A DNA stretch of 63,333 bases from Oscillospiraceae bacterium (GTDB taxonomy: Bacteria; Bacillota; Clostridia; Oscillospirales; Acutalibacteraceae): NCBI GenBank assembly GCA_015065785.1, contig SVPR01000013.1, forward strand, positions 1-63,333. The letters run 5' to 3'. The stretch's first letter is position 1. The number at the start of each line of letters is the position of its first letter. A program made the position numbers and the translations under genes. Shown piece after piece: positions 1 to 8,237 of the stretch. The notes beneath the pieces were generated by a model that was not told the DNA's origin, searched no databases, and saw only the letters and a program-made list of their open reading frames with translations.

Positions 1-1
1 T

Positions 2-268
2 TGGGTTATGCACGAGCAACATATAATTGATTCAATTATTAACAATCTTGATATTGGAAATTGTGAAGTGAAATGTATTTCTCTTATGACTGATGAAGCG
101 ACACTTCGCAACAGACTTGAGTCAGATGTTAATGCTGGCATACGCGCAGAAGATGTTATTGAAAGAAGTCTTGCTCGGATTTCAAAGTATCAGAGTTTAA
201 ACACAATCAAAATTGATACAGTAAATAAAACTATAAAGCAAGTTGCGGATGAAATTGAAAATCTTTAA
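2..268 (+). CDS. Nucleoside/nucleotide kinase-like P-loop protein, C-terminal part (truncated by window edge)
   Basis: The reading frame is open from the first bases, so this is the 3' end of a longer gene; the ATG at position 8 is probably internal. The visible ~88 residues resemble the C-terminal half of small AAA/P-loop kinases of the chloramphenicol-phosphotransferase/shikimate-kinase-like type: a region giving 'ISLMTDEATLRNRLESD' (helix and strand after the active site), a basic lid-like helix with two arginines (ERSLARI), and a final 'NTIKIDTVNKT' strand where such kinases specify the nucleotide. The Walker A part lies outside the window, so substrate cannot be assigned. It is followed after 17 bp by the next gene of a one-strand cluster. 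Confidence 0.5.
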   Translation, partial: WVMHEQHIIDSIINNLDIGNCEVKCISLMTDEATLRNRLESDVNAGIRAEDVIERSLARISKYQSLNTIKIDTVNKTIKQVADEIENL

Positions 269-285
269 ATAAAGATGGTGATTAT

Positions 286-981
286 ATGGCATCAAGAGTT
301 ATGCATTTGGCGGTTGCCAACGAGATTATGAAACAAGTTAATATAAAAGATGTTGAACGCTTCCGACTTGGTGTTATTATGCCTGATGCCTATAAACACA
401 ACATTCAATCAGCTACGGACAGTCATTTGAAATACACTACTGAAGATGGTACTAAAAAGACATATAAATTAGCTTGGTTTCGTGAAAATTACAACAACCA
501 ATTAAAAACTGATGATTTGTATCTGGGGTATTACTTGCATTTGATTCAAGATACAATATTCAGATATTTTGTTTATTCATTACATAGCTGGGACCCATAT
601 CCAAAAGGCAATATAGAGCGTTTACATAATGATTATAAATTGCTAAACAATTATGTAGTTGATAAATATAATATTTCTGACTGTTTGATAATTCCCGATG
701 ATATAAACCAAGAATCGATTTTTGATATTTATCCATTTGATTTGAAACAGTTGTCAACTGACTTTAAATCTGATTTTGAAAAGTATGATAATGGCACAGC
801 GTTTTTCTTTACACAACAAATGGCAGATGAATATATTAAAATGGCAACAGAAAAATGTACTGAAGAAATTAAAGCACTGGAAAGCGATACATCAACAATA
901 GATGAATTAGAATGGGCTTGGGATAAGAACCCACCAAAACAAAGTGTATTTAAAAAGTTAAAAAACAAATTAATCAAGTGA
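286..981 (+). CDS. Zn-dependent phospholipase C-like hydrolase (uncharacterised)
   Basis: A 231-residue soluble protein. The spacing of polar residues is typical of the zinc-dependent phospholipase C / S1-P1 nuclease-like all-helical fold: His7 near the N-terminus, Asp34 and His38 in 'MPDAYKH', Asp45/His47, and His85-x3-Asp89 in 'YYLHLIQD'. These are candidate metal ligands. No signal peptide is visible, so it probably acts in the cytoplasm, unlike secreted phospholipases. It sits 17 bp after a kinase-like gene and 13 bp before a NUDIX gene, which suggests co-transcription with nucleotide-processing enzymes. The family assignment is from motif pattern only; it could instead be an HD-like phosphohydrolase. 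The natural substrate is unknown. Confidence 0.5.
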   Translation: MASRVMHLAVANEIMKQVNIKDVERFRLGVIMPDAYKHNIQSATDSHLKYTTEDGTKKTYKLAWFRENYNNQLKTDDLYLGYYLHLIQDTIFRYFVYSLHSWDPYPKGNIERLHNDYKLLNNYVVDKYNISDCLIIPDDINQESIFDIYPFDLKQLSTDFKSDFEKYDNGTAFFFTQQMADEYIKMATEKCTEEIKALESDTSTIDELEWAWDKNPPKQSVFKKLKNKLIK

Positions 982-994
982 TAGGAGAATTGCT

Positions 995-1438
995 ATGAGC
1001 TACATTGGTGATATGAGAAAATTTGTAGGACACGCACCTATTATGGCAGTTGCAGCAATGGGTATTCTTTATAACGAAGAAAAAGGCTTACTTTTAGAAA
1101 AAAGAACAGACACAGGCGAATGGTGTGTTCCTGGTGGTGCAATTGAATTAAAAGAAAGTTTAGAAGAAGCATTAGCAAGAGAAATTAAAGAAGAAACTAA
1201 TTTAGATATTGCAAATCCAAAATTATTTGATATTAAAGCCAATGTACACATGGTTTACCCTAATAAAGATGAAGTTTACTATACAGATGTTGTGTATATA
1301 ATAAATGAATTTTGGGGTGAATTAAAACCAGATGGTGAAAGTACTGAGTTGAAATTCTTTGATTTGAATAATCTTCCTGAAAATATAATGCCTACACAAA
1401 TAGGTTATATTGAAAGATTTATTAAAGAAAAAGAATGA
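995..1438 (+). CDS. NUDIX hydrolase
   Basis: A 147-residue NUDIX protein that should hydrolyse a nucleoside diphosphate linked to another moiety. The NUDIX box spans residues 48-70: Gly48, Glu54, Arg62-Glu63 and Glu66-Glu67 are all present, giving the Mg2+-binding helix. The usual Gly near the end of the box is Asn69. The N-terminal extension before the first strand ('MRKFVGHAPIMAVAA') is typical of the family members annotated as ADP-ribose or (d)NTP pyrophosphatases, but the substrate cannot be read from the box. An AGGAG-like site ('aggagaattgct') precedes the ATG. It belongs to the one-strand cluster at the window start, 13 bp after the phospholipase-like gene and 21 bp before a MazG-like gene. 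Confidence 0.9.
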   Translation: MSYIGDMRKFVGHAPIMAVAAMGILYNEEKGLLLEKRTDTGEWCVPGGAIELKESLEEALAREIKEETNLDIANPKLFDIKANVHMVYPNKDEVYYTDVVYIINEFWGELKPDGESTELKFFDLNNLPENIMPTQIGYIERFIKEKE

Positions 1439-1459
1439 GGATTTGGCGAGGTAAAATTT

Positions 1460-1777
1460 ATGGATGGCAAAACAACTATTAAATACCTGCAGACTTATAT
1501 TAAAGAAAAGGATTTTCAACCTGAACTGCTGAAAGATTATTTTTTGAAATTATCCGAAGAAGTTGGCGAATTATCTCGTGCTATGAGAAAAGGATTGAAA
1601 GCACAAAATGATACTGAAATTTCTGGCACGATAGATGAGGAACTGTGGGATGTGATTTATTACGCTTTAGCAATTGCAAATATATATGATATTGATATAG
1701 AGCAAGTAGCAAAAGTTAAGTCAGAACTTAATGAAAGTAAATACCCATCTGGTGTAAAGTTTGAAGAAAATAGATAA
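1460..1777 (+). CDS. MazG-like nucleotide pyrophosphohydrolase
   Basis: A 105-residue all-alpha protein of the MazG/dUTPase superfamily, which cleaves NTPs to NMP and pyrophosphate. The Mg2+-binding signature is visible as Glu34-x2-Glu37 (in 'SEEVGELSRAM') and, after a loop, Glu61-x2-Asp64 (in 'DEELWDVIYYALAIAN'). One MazG domain fills the whole length, so it is a single-domain 'house-cleaning' type rather than the two-domain MazG. It follows the NUDIX gene by 21 bp, and the pairing of two different NTP-hydrolysing folds suggests a role in sanitising modified or excess nucleotides. The specific nucleotide is not known. Confidence 0.85.
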   Translation: MDGKTTIKYLQTYIKEKDFQPELLKDYFLKLSEEVGELSRAMRKGLKAQNDTEISGTIDEELWDVIYYALAIANIYDIDIEQVAKVKSELNESKYPSGVKFEENR

Positions 1778-1824
1778 CTAACTTTTGTATTATAGTGAGA
1801 GTTTAGTAAAAAGGAATTCGTAAA

Positions 1825-2397
1825 ATGAAACTAATATTATCGTCTTGTGATTTCAGGAATGAAAAGTCGCAAAAAGTTATTATTGATAATTTACCTTGTC
1901 CAATAGATAAGTGCAAATTGCTTTTTATACCTAATGAAAAAGCAACAACAGAAACTATTTCAAGTGATTTATATTATTCAAGAATGCAAGAGTTCGGATT
2001 CAAAAAAGAAAATGTTTATGTGTTCGAGCATAACAATGCGGAAAAATTCAGAAACCTTGATATTGATGTTATCTATATAAGTGGTGGTAATACTTTCGGT
2101 ACCCTTGATAAAATTAGAAAATGCAACTTTGATAAAGATATAATAAATTATGTGAAATCAGGTGTTATTTATATCGGTGGTAGTGCAGGTGCTCATGTTG
2201 TTTCAAAAGATATTAAACATGTAGAAAAGTACGATGAAAACAATGTAGGTATAACCGATTATTCTGGTTTAGGTTTGTTCAATGGAATTTTTATCTGTCA
2301 TTATACAGATGAACGAAAAGCAGATTTTGAGAGATTATCAGTAAATAGCGAATATAACGTATATGCTTTGTCGGATGAGGAATCTGTTGTGTTTTAA
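1825..2397 (+). CDS. Peptidase S51 (dipeptidase E)-like protein
   Basis: A 190-residue class I glutamine-amidotransferase-fold protein of the S51 family, which includes aspartyl dipeptidase E and cyanophycinase. The strand 'VIYISGGNTF' (83-91) forms the substrate-side loop, the nucleophile elbow is 'GGSAGAH' with Ser120, and a downstream 'CHYTDER' supplies a candidate His. At 190 residues it is shorter than typical PepE (~230). A second, clearly different S51 protein follows 26 bp later, so two members are encoded in tandem. Start is the ATG after an AAGGAATTCG site. Function could be cleavage of Asp-X dipeptides or hydrolysis of another small amide. Confidence 0.75.
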   Translation: MKLILSSCDFRNEKSQKVIIDNLPCPIDKCKLLFIPNEKATTETISSDLYYSRMQEFGFKKENVYVFEHNNAEKFRNLDIDVIYISGGNTFGTLDKIRKCNFDKDIINYVKSGVIYIGGSAGAHVVSKDIKHVEKYDENNVGITDYSGLGLFNGIFICHYTDERKADFERLSVNSEYNVYALSDEESVVF

Positions 2398-2423
2398 ATT
2401 ACATAAATGAAAGTGTGAAATAA

Positions 2424-3212
2424 ATGAGTAGAAAAATAGTTGCAATAGGTGGTGGCGAGAACGGAAGAAAACGTTCAAATGGAACACGCCATCCATATGA
2501 ACTTGCAAATCAGGATAAAGAAATAATAAGACTTACTGGTAAAGAACACCCTAACTTTCTTTTAATTGCACACGCTCAACCATTAGAAAGACAAGAAAGT
2601 TATTTTCAAGTAATGGTAGATATTTATAGCGAGATGTATGGTTGTTCTTGTAAGGATTTAAAAAGCAATCAATTAACTGATACCGAGCTTGTGAAAAGTC
2701 TTGTTGACTGGGCTGACATCATATTTGAGGGTGGTGGGAATACTCTTGATATGATTAAACTCTGGAAAGAAACAGAGTTTGACAAAATATTGAAACAAGC
2801 GTGGATTGATGGCAAGGTATTGTGTGGTGTTTCTGCTGGTGCAAACTGTTGGTTTAAAGAATGCTCTTCAGACTCACTTAAAATAAAATTTGGTGGTGAC
2901 CAACCCTTAATTGGTGTGGATTGTTTAGGTTTTGTAGACGGTTTATTTGTACCGCATTGTGATGAAAAGGGCAGACGTGATAATTTAAAAGATTTGCTGA
3001 AAACAAGTGAGCAAGTAGGTCTTTCAATATCAAATTGTACTGCACTTGAAATAATAGATGATGAATACAGATTGATTACAAGTGATGCTTCTTATCACGG
3101 AATTGAAGCATACGGTTTGAAATCGTATTGGAAAGACAATGAATATATCGAAGAATATATTGATATATCGTTAGAATTTAAACCATTAAGTGAATTATTG
3201 AAAAAGAGATGA
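2424..3212 (+). CDS. Peptidase S51-like protein, second copy
   Basis: A 262-residue S51-family protein with the same fold as its upstream neighbour but low visible similarity outside motifs. Residues 101-107 give 'FEGGGNT', the nucleophile elbow is 'GVSAGAN' with Ser137, and 'VPHCDEKGRRD' carries the likely catalytic His178. The N-terminal 'VAIGGGENG' is typical of the peptidase E branch. It overlaps no gene but is only 4 bp from the following nucleosidase-like gene, so translation coupling is likely. Members of this branch are commonly annotated peptidase E; no biochemical specificity can be read here. Confidence 0.8.
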   Translation: MSRKIVAIGGGENGRKRSNGTRHPYELANQDKEIIRLTGKEHPNFLLIAHAQPLERQESYFQVMVDIYSEMYGCSCKDLKSNQLTDTELVKSLVDWADIIFEGGGNTLDMIKLWKETEFDKILKQAWIDGKVLCGVSAGANCWFKECSSDSLKIKFGGDQPLIGVDCLGFVDGLFVPHCDEKGRRDNLKDLLKTSEQVGLSISNCTALEIIDDEYRLITSDASYHGIEAYGLKSYWKDNEYIEEYIDISLEFKPLSELLKKR

Positions 3213-3216
3213 TATT

Positions 3217-3900
3217 ATGACAGGCATAAGCATAGCAGCTAAAAGAGAATGGAATGCTGTTTTAGATAAATTCCAAATGAATATAGCGAGTTGTACCAAA
3301 TATCCATTTGGTGAGTATTTTACTACTGACATAAATGGTGAAAGTATAATTTTTTATAGGTGTGGCGTTAGAAAAATGAATAGTTCGGCGGCTACTCAAT
3401 ATATGATAGACCATTTTGATTTGGAAAAGATTATAGTTGCAGGATCTTGTGCAGGAATAGATGATAAATATAAAACCTTGGATATATTTATTCCGAATAA
3501 AGCAGTGCAATATGATTGTACTGTAAAAGAGCAAGAACCGTTGATTAAAGATTCTTTTACAGTTAATTTCAATTTGGATTCATTAGGTTTTGATGTGTTA
3601 ACAGGGACTATCGGAACTGCTGATAAAGCGGTGGTTATGTGGAAAGATTATTTAGAATTAAAAGAAAATAATATAGCTGTTGCAGATACAGAATCTGCAG
3701 CAATAGCATATATTTGTAAAGCAAACAATGTTGAATGTACCATAATTAAAGGTATATCAGATTTCCCGATTAATGAACAAGAAACCTCAAACAAAGAACA
3801 GATGAATGCATTTTCAACCAATGTTCCAATTATAATGAATAAAATTATTGATGATTATTTGCCTCTCGCTTTGCAATTATCTGTAAAATATAACGATTAA
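3217..3900 (+). CDS. MTA/SAH nucleosidase-like (purine/uridine phosphorylase family) protein
   Basis: A 227-residue protein of the PNP/UDP family, which cleaves the N-glycosidic bond of nucleosides. Motifs match the 5'-methylthioadenosine/S-adenosylhomocysteine nucleosidase branch: 'VAGSCAGID' (74-82) for the ribose/phosphate loop, 'VADTESAAIA' with Glu159 in the position of the substrate-binding MExxA motif, and 'GISD' with Ser181-Asp182, the usual catalytic Asp position. The MET of MExxA is replaced (DTESAA), which points to an altered substrate compared with housekeeping Pfs. It is the last gene of the cluster, followed by a terminator at 3948-3984. Confidence 0.75.
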   Translation: MTGISIAAKREWNAVLDKFQMNIASCTKYPFGEYFTTDINGESIIFYRCGVRKMNSSAATQYMIDHFDLEKIIVAGSCAGIDDKYKTLDIFIPNKAVQYDCTVKEQEPLIKDSFTVNFNLDSLGFDVLTGTIGTADKAVVMWKDYLELKENNIAVADTESAAIAYICKANNVECTIIKGISDFPINEQETSNKEQMNAFSTNVPIIMNKIIDDYLPLALQLSVKYND

Positions 3901-3947
3901 ATTATGAATCGAAATTGAACTATATGTATGAGAATATAACAGAAAAT

Positions 3948-3984
3948 CCCACTCGCTGCAAAACCGTAGTGAGTGGGTTTTTTA
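3948..3984 (+). terminator. Rho-independent terminator after the 5' cluster
   Basis: Inverted repeat CCCACTC (3948-3954) and GAGTGGG (3971-3977), extendable by inner pairs, followed by a run of T. It ends the plus-strand cluster and lies just before the 3' end of the convergent cotJC, so it may also work in reverse (A-rich on the other side). Confidence 0.8.
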
Positions 3985-3990
3985 TTTATA

Positions 3991-4602
3991 TTATCTCTTA
4001 TTACAATGCTTATCAAAGCTTGGGTTAAATGCATAAAAATTCTTTGAATCCAACTTGTCAGTAGCGATTCTCAAGCCTTCACCAAAGCGTTGAAAATGCA
4101 CAACCTCGCGTTCGCGTAAGAATTTAATTGGGTCGCGAACATCAGGGTCATCTATGAGTCTTAAAAGATTGTCATAGGTGACTCTTGCTTTTTGCTCTGC
4201 GGCAAGGTCTTCGTGAAGATCGGCAATAACATCGCCCTTAACCTGCATTGAAAATGCACTGTAAGGCGCACCGCTTGCAGCAGTAGGGTAAACGCCTGTT
4301 GTGTGGTCTGTGAAATATGCATCAAAGCCAGCTTTTTTAATTTCATCAATTGAAAGATTTCTTGTGAGCTGGTACACAATCGCACCAATCATCTCAAGGT
4401 GCCCTAACTCTTCCACGCCCACATCCGTCAAAAGCCCTTTAAGTTCAGGGTAAGGCATTGAAAATCTTTGAGAAAGGTATCTTAAAGATGCACCGAGTTC
4501 GCCATCGGGGCCACCATACTGGCTGATTATTACCTTTGCTAATGCCGGATTAGGATTTTTAATATTTACCGGATATTGAAGCTTTTTCTCATAACTGAAC
4601 AT
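3991..4602 (-). CDS. cotJC: Spore coat protein CotJC, manganese catalase family
   Basis: A 203-residue ferritin-like protein matching CotJC over its full length. The start 'MFSYEKKLQYPV' and the helices carrying 'ASLRYLSQRF', 'GVEELGHLEMIG' (Glu, Glu, His ligands) and 'EDLAAEQKARVTYDNLL' plus 'EREVVHFQRFGEGL' are the di-metal carboxylate signature of Mn catalases. CotJC is known in Bacillus and Clostridium as an inner coat protein with predicted catalase activity. It is the last gene of cotJA-cotJB-cotJC, 3 bp after cotJB, and is expected to be expressed in the mother cell under SigE; no SigE promoter was convincingly found here. Confidence 0.93.
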   Translation of the reverse strand: MFSYEKKLQYPVNIKNPNPALAKVIISQYGGPDGELGASLRYLSQRFSMPYPELKGLLTDVGVEELGHLEMIGAIVYQLTRNLSIDEIKKAGFDAYFTDHTTGVYPTAASGAPYSAFSMQVKGDVIADLHEDLAAEQKARVTYDNLLRLIDDPDVRDPIKFLREREVVHFQRFGEGLRIATDKLDSKNFYAFNPSFDKHCNKR

Positions 4603-4605
4603 AAA

Positions 4606-4863
4606 TTAACAATCACTCCCTGTAATATCCCATGGCCAAGGGTCGCTAAGCCATTCTGCAGTATTGTAGCAGTCAACCTTAAGTGCGCCGTATTTTTGTG
4701 TATATTCCTGACGCAACATTTCTGCTTCCTCTGAATGTTTTTTGCAAAGTGCAACTGCGTTCTGGTCGCAAGGGTGTGTGTCGAGGTACAAGTGGAGCTC
4801 CCAAACGGCAAATTGCGCAGCCGAAAGCTTTTTGAGTAATTTTTCTCTTTCATTCATCTGCAT
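4606..4863 (-). CDS. cotJB: Spore coat protein CotJB
   Basis: An 85-residue protein matching CotJB: N-terminal amphipathic helix ('LLKKLSAAQFAVWELHLYLDTHP'), the 'DTHPCDQNA' turn typical of the family and a C-terminal aromatic patch ('WLSDPWPWD'). CotJB is a small component of the CotJ coat complex and has no known enzymatic role. Its ATG lies inside the last codons of cotJA (10 bp overlap), which implies translational coupling. A longer frame on the same strand in another phase is only a shadow. Confidence 0.9.
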   Translation of the reverse strand: MQMNEREKLLKKLSAAQFAVWELHLYLDTHPCDQNAVALCKKHSEEAEMLRQEYTQKYGALKVDCYNTAEWLSDPWPWDITGSDC

Positions 4864-5063
4864 TTACCTCCAAAAAACGGTTTATCTAAAGACGGGAAAA
4901 GTGTGCCGTTTTGTAAGGCAACTTCAGGACAATAAACATTCATATCTGTCTGATATGGTACATAAGCCATTGTAACAGCCGTGTCGCTTGGTAACGCTGT
5001 TTTTGGGCAAGCAGGTTGCCAGAGCGGACTGTTAACATTATAAATATTGTATCTGTTATTCAT
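4854..5063 (-). CDS. cotJA: Spore coat-associated protein CotJA
   Basis: A 69-residue protein, first gene of the cotJ operon. The ATG at 5063 is chosen because a strong site AAAGGAGATATTTG precedes it; an upstream in-frame ATG would add 25 residues unlike the family. The sequence has the CotJA hallmarks: proline-rich 'WQPACPKTALPSDTAVTMAYVP' and the C-terminal 'GTLFPSLDKPFFGG', which is strongly conserved in CotJA. Expected location is the spore coat, needed for CotJC assembly. Confidence 0.9.
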   Translation of the reverse strand: MNNRYNIYNVNSPLWQPACPKTALPSDTAVTMAYVPYQTDMNVYCPEVALQNGTLFPSLDKPFFGGKCR

Positions 5064-5199
5064 CAAATATCTCCTTTTTTGTTTAATTACCGCCTTGTAC
5101 ATAATATGTTGTTTAATAAAATATGTGAGTATGTGCAAAATGTCAAAAAAAGAAAAATAAAATCGTTTTTTTGCACAAAAAGAATTTTAAGAAAGAATG

Positions 5200-5228
5200 T
5201 TGACTATATTTGTCCAAAATTATATAAT
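5200..5228 (+). promoter_or_regulatory. SigA-type promoter of the chemoreceptor gene
   Basis: TTGACT (5200-5205), a 17 nt spacer and TATAAT (5223-5228). It lies ~130 bp before the chemoreceptor start. The 296 bp between cotJA and this gene otherwise hold only A/T-rich sequence; no convincing riboswitch was seen. Confidence 0.75.
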
Positions 5229-5359
5229 ACTTTTATGCAATTTGCACTTTAGTAATTTAAATTAAACAGAGGTGATTTTGGGGCAAAATTTTTCTTAAAG
5301 ACAAAAGAAGCGAAAAATGTCTAAAAGATAAAATTTAAAGGATTATAGGAGAAATTAAA

Positions 5360-7153
5360 ATGTATAAGAAAATGCAATCTATTAAGGGCAGAGTTGTGTC
5401 TGCTTTTATTCTCGTAGGTGTTTTTTGTATTATCGGTGGGTTAGCTGCATCTTATTTTATGGGCAGATCTACAAAAGAATATGGTGAGCTTATTACAAAT
5501 TACGGCTTCGCACAAGGTGATTGTGGTAGAGCAATTCAGGATTTTTGTTTAGTTGATGAGTACATACACGACTATGTTTCTTATTACGATGAAGAAAGAC
5601 GCGAGTTCTGTCGCTCACAGTTAGCAATGTATCAGGGTTCATTTCTTGAAAACTTTGAGCTTGTAAAAGCAACATTGCAAACAAAAGAAGAAATGGCTCT
5701 TTACGAAGAAGCTGTTGTTGCCTTTGAAAATTATAACAAGGTTGCTGAAGATATTATGGCAGCTCGTGATGCAGGCGATGGTAGCAAAGAGTTAATTATG
5801 GAGCTTCAGGGCAGATTTATTGACGAGCTCGATGTTGAATATGATAAAATTGATGTCGCTTTGAATGGAATTATGGAATTAAAGGTTGCCGGTGGTGATG
5901 CAGGTCATCAGAGTATGGAAAAGCAATCTAATACAATCATTATTTTCATAATGTCATTTATAACTCTTGCAGTTCTTGCTTCAAATGGTATGGGCTATAA
6001 ATTGGCAAATGATATTTCAAAGCCAGTTAAAGCTTGTGCTGAAAGACTTAATAAATTAGGTCAGGGTGACTTGGCTTCTGAGGTTGCATCAGTTACAAGA
6101 TATGACGATGAAACTAAGATTTTAGCAGATGCTACAAAGGGTATTGTTAGTGATTTCAATACTATTATAAATGACCAGAGCTATATGTTAAATGAAATAG
6201 CACAAGGTAATTTTGATATTGAGTCACAAAATGAAGAAGCATACAAGGGAGATTTCAGACCACTTCTTGATTCTCTCAATAAAATTGTTGTTGATTTAAC
6301 CGATACAATGTATCAGATTTATCAGGGCTCAGACCAGGTTGCAAATGGCTCAGACCAGGTTGCAAGCGGTGCTCAGGCTCTTTCTCAGGGTGCTACACAG
6401 CAAGCAAGTAGTGTACAACAGCTTTCTGCTACAATTGTTGAGATTTCAGAGCATATTAACCATACTGCACAAAATGCAATTGAAGCAACAGAACAGGCAA
6501 ATGTAGCTTCCAGTGGTATTAACGAAAGTAATGCAAAAATGCAGGAAATGGTACTTGCAATGAATGATATTACTGATACCTCAAACGAAATCAGTAAAAT
6601 TATCAAAACTATTGATGATATTGCATTCCAGACAAACATCTTGGCACTTAATGCGGCAGTTGAGGCGGCAAGAGCAGGTGCCGCAGGTAAGGGCTTTGCG
6701 GTTGTTGCTGATGAAGTAAGAAACCTTGCGGGTAAATCTGCCGAAGCGGCAAAGAGCACAACTGTTCTTATTGAGAATGCTATAGGTGCTATTGACAATG
6801 GCACAAAGATTGCAGACGAAACTGCAAATGCACTTTTAGAGGTTGTTGAAAAGGTTAATTCCGTAACTTCTAAAATTGACGAAATTGCAACTGCTTCAGA
6901 AGAGCAGGCAACAGCAGTTACACAGCTTAAAGGCGGTATTGAGCAAATCTCTGCAGTTGTTCAGACAAACTCTGCAACAAGTGAACAAAGTGCTTCTGCT
7001 TCTGAAGAGCTTTCAGGTCAGGCACAGATGCTCAAACAAATTGTTGGTGCATTCAAGCTTAAAAATGTTGAAACATCTGCTTCAAAGGCTTTGGGATACA
7101 CGGTAGAAGAACCCGTAACAGAAGACTTTGATTTGTATGATGATAAATATTGA
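5360..7153 (+). CDS. Methyl-accepting chemotaxis protein
   Basis: A 597-residue membrane chemoreceptor. TM helix 1 (~12-33) and TM helix 2 (~191-211) bracket an extracytoplasmic helical domain of ~155 residues of the four-helix-bundle type. A HAMP domain follows ('[24 protein letters not shown]'), then a second HAMP-like stretch and the long coiled-coil signalling domain. The hairpin tip is around residue 440-460 with the conserved '[20 protein letters not shown]'. No C-terminal CheR-tethering pentapeptide is visible (ends in acidic YDDKY). It should relay ligand binding to CheA/CheW; no other che genes are nearby. Start supported by AGGAGAAATTAAA before ATG. Confidence 0.92.
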   Translation: MYKKMQSIKGRVVSAFILVGVFCIIGGLAASYFMGRSTKEYGELITNYGFAQGDCGRAIQDFCLVDEYIHDYVSYYDEERREFCRSQLAMYQGSFLENFELVKATLQTKEEMALYEEAVVAFENYNKVAEDIMAARDAGDGSKELIMELQGRFIDELDVEYDKIDVALNGIMELKVAGGDAGHQSMEKQSNTIIIFIMSFITLAVLASNGMGYKLANDISKPVKACAERLNKLGQGDLASEVASVTRYDDETKILADATKGIVSDFNTIINDQSYMLNEIAQGNFDIESQNEEAYKGDFRPLLDSLNKIVVDLTDTMYQIYQGSDQVANGSDQVASGAQALSQGATQQASSVQQLSATIVEISEHINHTAQNAIEATEQANVASSGINESNAKMQEMVLAMNDITDTSNEISKIIKTIDDIAFQTNILALNAAVEAARAGAAGKGFAVVADEVRNLAGKSAEAAKSTTVLIENAIGAIDNGTKIADETANALLEVVEKVNSVTSKIDEIATASEEQATAVTQLKGGIEQISAVVQTNSATSEQSASASEELSGQAQMLKQIVGAFKLKNVETSASKALGYTVEEPVTEDFDLYDDKY

Positions 7154-7155
7154 TT

Positions 7156-7190
7156 AAAAAACAGCACTCTTTCGGGAGTGCTGTTTTTTA
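7156..7190 (+). terminator. Rho-independent terminator of the chemoreceptor gene
   Basis: ACAGCACTC (7161-7169), loop TTTCGG, GAGTGCTGT (7176-7184), A-run before and T-run after. Could act in both directions. Confidence 0.85.
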
Positions 7191-7468
7191 GTGAAGAGGT
7201 AAGAGTGAATAGTGAAGAGGTTCGGAACTGCGTTGCTATTATAAGAGTGCAGAATGCAGAGTGCAGAATGCAGAATTTCGGAACTGCGTTGGCTATTATA
7301 TATTTACTAAAAATAAAAAGTTCTATCATTTAAAGTCTTTCGTAAACTAAAAATGATAGAACTTTTTCTGCTACCTGCTACCTGCTACCTGTTTCCTGTT
7401 TCCTATTTCCTGTTTCCTGCATTCTGCACTCTGCACTCTGCATTCTGCATTTTCCTGCCCACTAACCA
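7191..7468. repeat. Composite heptamer/hairpin repeat element E1
   Basis: Fills the gene-free stretch between the chemoreceptor and sigG. From left to right: degenerate 7-nt units of GTGAAGA type (7191-7211); micro-hairpin AAC-TGC-GTT (7226-7234) followed by a CTATTATA tail; 7-nt units TGCAGAA/TGCAGAG (7248-7276); a second AAC-TGC-GTT (7282-7290); a central hairpin (7316-7367; stem AAGTTCTATCATTT with AAATGATAGAACTT); then 7-nt units CTACCTG x3, TTTCCTG-type and CATTCTG/CACTCTG (7369-7452). The right-hand CATTCTG/CACTCTG array is the reverse complement of the left TGCAGAA array. Related elements occur at nine other places in the window. Confidence 0.8.
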
Positions 7469-7469
7469 A

Positions 7470-8237
7470 CTACTTATGCTTCAGACTATCAAGCGCATTC
7501 TTTTCTAATCTCGACACCTGTGCTTGCGAAATTCCAATTTCATTTGCAACCTCTGTCTGCGTCATACCTCTCATAAATCTCATTGAGAGAATTTTCTTTT
7601 CTCTTTGTGGCAGATTTTTAATTGATTCTTTTAAAAGTATTTCATCAACCCAATCTCCGTCAGTTTCGTTTGAGCCTATCTGGTCCATCAAAAATATTGT
7701 GTCGCCACCATTTGAATAAACAGGCTCGTAAAATGAAACAGGGTCAACTACCGCTTCGAGTGCGATTACAACATCTTCTTTTTTCAAGTCCATTTCTTTT
7801 GCAATTTCTTCAACTGTCGGCTCGTAACCCTTTTCGTTAGAAATTCTTTCTTTAATCTGCATAGCGTGGTAGGCGGTGTCTCTTAACGAACGCGAAACTC
7901 TTATGGGGTTGTTATCTCTTAAATATCTTCGCACTTCGCCAATAATCATCGGCACAGCGTAGGTTGAAAAGCGGACATCGTGACCAGTGTCAAAATTATC
8001 AATAGCCTTAATCAAGCCAATGCAACCTACCTGGAATAAATCATCTAAATTTTCACCGCGATTTGTAAAACGCTGAATAACGCTTAAAACGAGTCTTAAA
8101 TTACCGTTTATTAAATCTTCTCTGGCTTTCTTATTTCCGTTTTTTGCTTCCTTTAAAAGCGCCTGCTTTTCTTTTTCCGGTAATATTTTTAATGTGGAGG
8201 TGTTAATTCCACAGATTTCAACTTTATTGTAAATCAT
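7470..8237 (-). CDS. sigG: RNA polymerase sigma-G factor (late forespore)
   Basis: A 255-residue sigma-70 family protein that matches SigG: N-terminal 'NKVEICGI' (the SigG-specific start that precedes region 1.2/2.1), 'NGNLRLVLSVIQRF', core-binding 'DDLFQVGCIGLIKAIDNFD', the -10 recognition stretch 'RFSTYAVPMIIGEVRRYLRDNNPIRVSRSLRD', a region 3 helix pair and region 4 'MTQTEVANEIGISQAQVSRLEKNAL'. SigG drives late forespore genes such as spoVA and sspA homologues. In Bacillus sigG follows sigE and spoIIGA; here it stands alone, with the 3' end abutting a repeat element. Start supported by AAAAGGAGTTTTTT before ATG. Confidence 0.92.
   Translation of the reverse strand: MIYNKVEICGINTSTLKILPEKEKQALLKEAKNGNKKAREDLINGNLRLVLSVIQRFTNRGENLDDLFQVGCIGLIKAIDNFDTGHDVRFSTYAVPMIIGEVRRYLRDNNPIRVSRSLRDTAYHAMQIKERISNEKGYEPTVEEIAKEMDLKKEDVVIALEAVVDPVSFYEPVYSNGGDTIFLMDQIGSNETDGDWVDEILLKESIKNLPQREKKILSMRFMRGMTQTEVANEIGISQAQVSRLEKNALDSLKHK

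Noticed and set aside
2-3900. Prophage or integrative element at the left edge
   Set aside because: No integrase, structural phage genes, att repeats or tRNA target are visible; gene content is metabolic.
5101-5135. SigE promoter for cotJABC (CATATTAT-like -10)
   Set aside because: The -10-like octamer is present on the minus strand, but no -35 element lies at the right distance; not strong enough to list.
5229-5359. Possible c-di-GMP riboswitch before the chemoreceptor gene
   Set aside because: The conserved GEMM core and paired stems could not be found; the leader is merely A-rich.
7248-7276. CRISPR-like look of the heptamer arrays
   Set aside because: Units are 7 nt without unique spacers, and no cas genes occur in the window.
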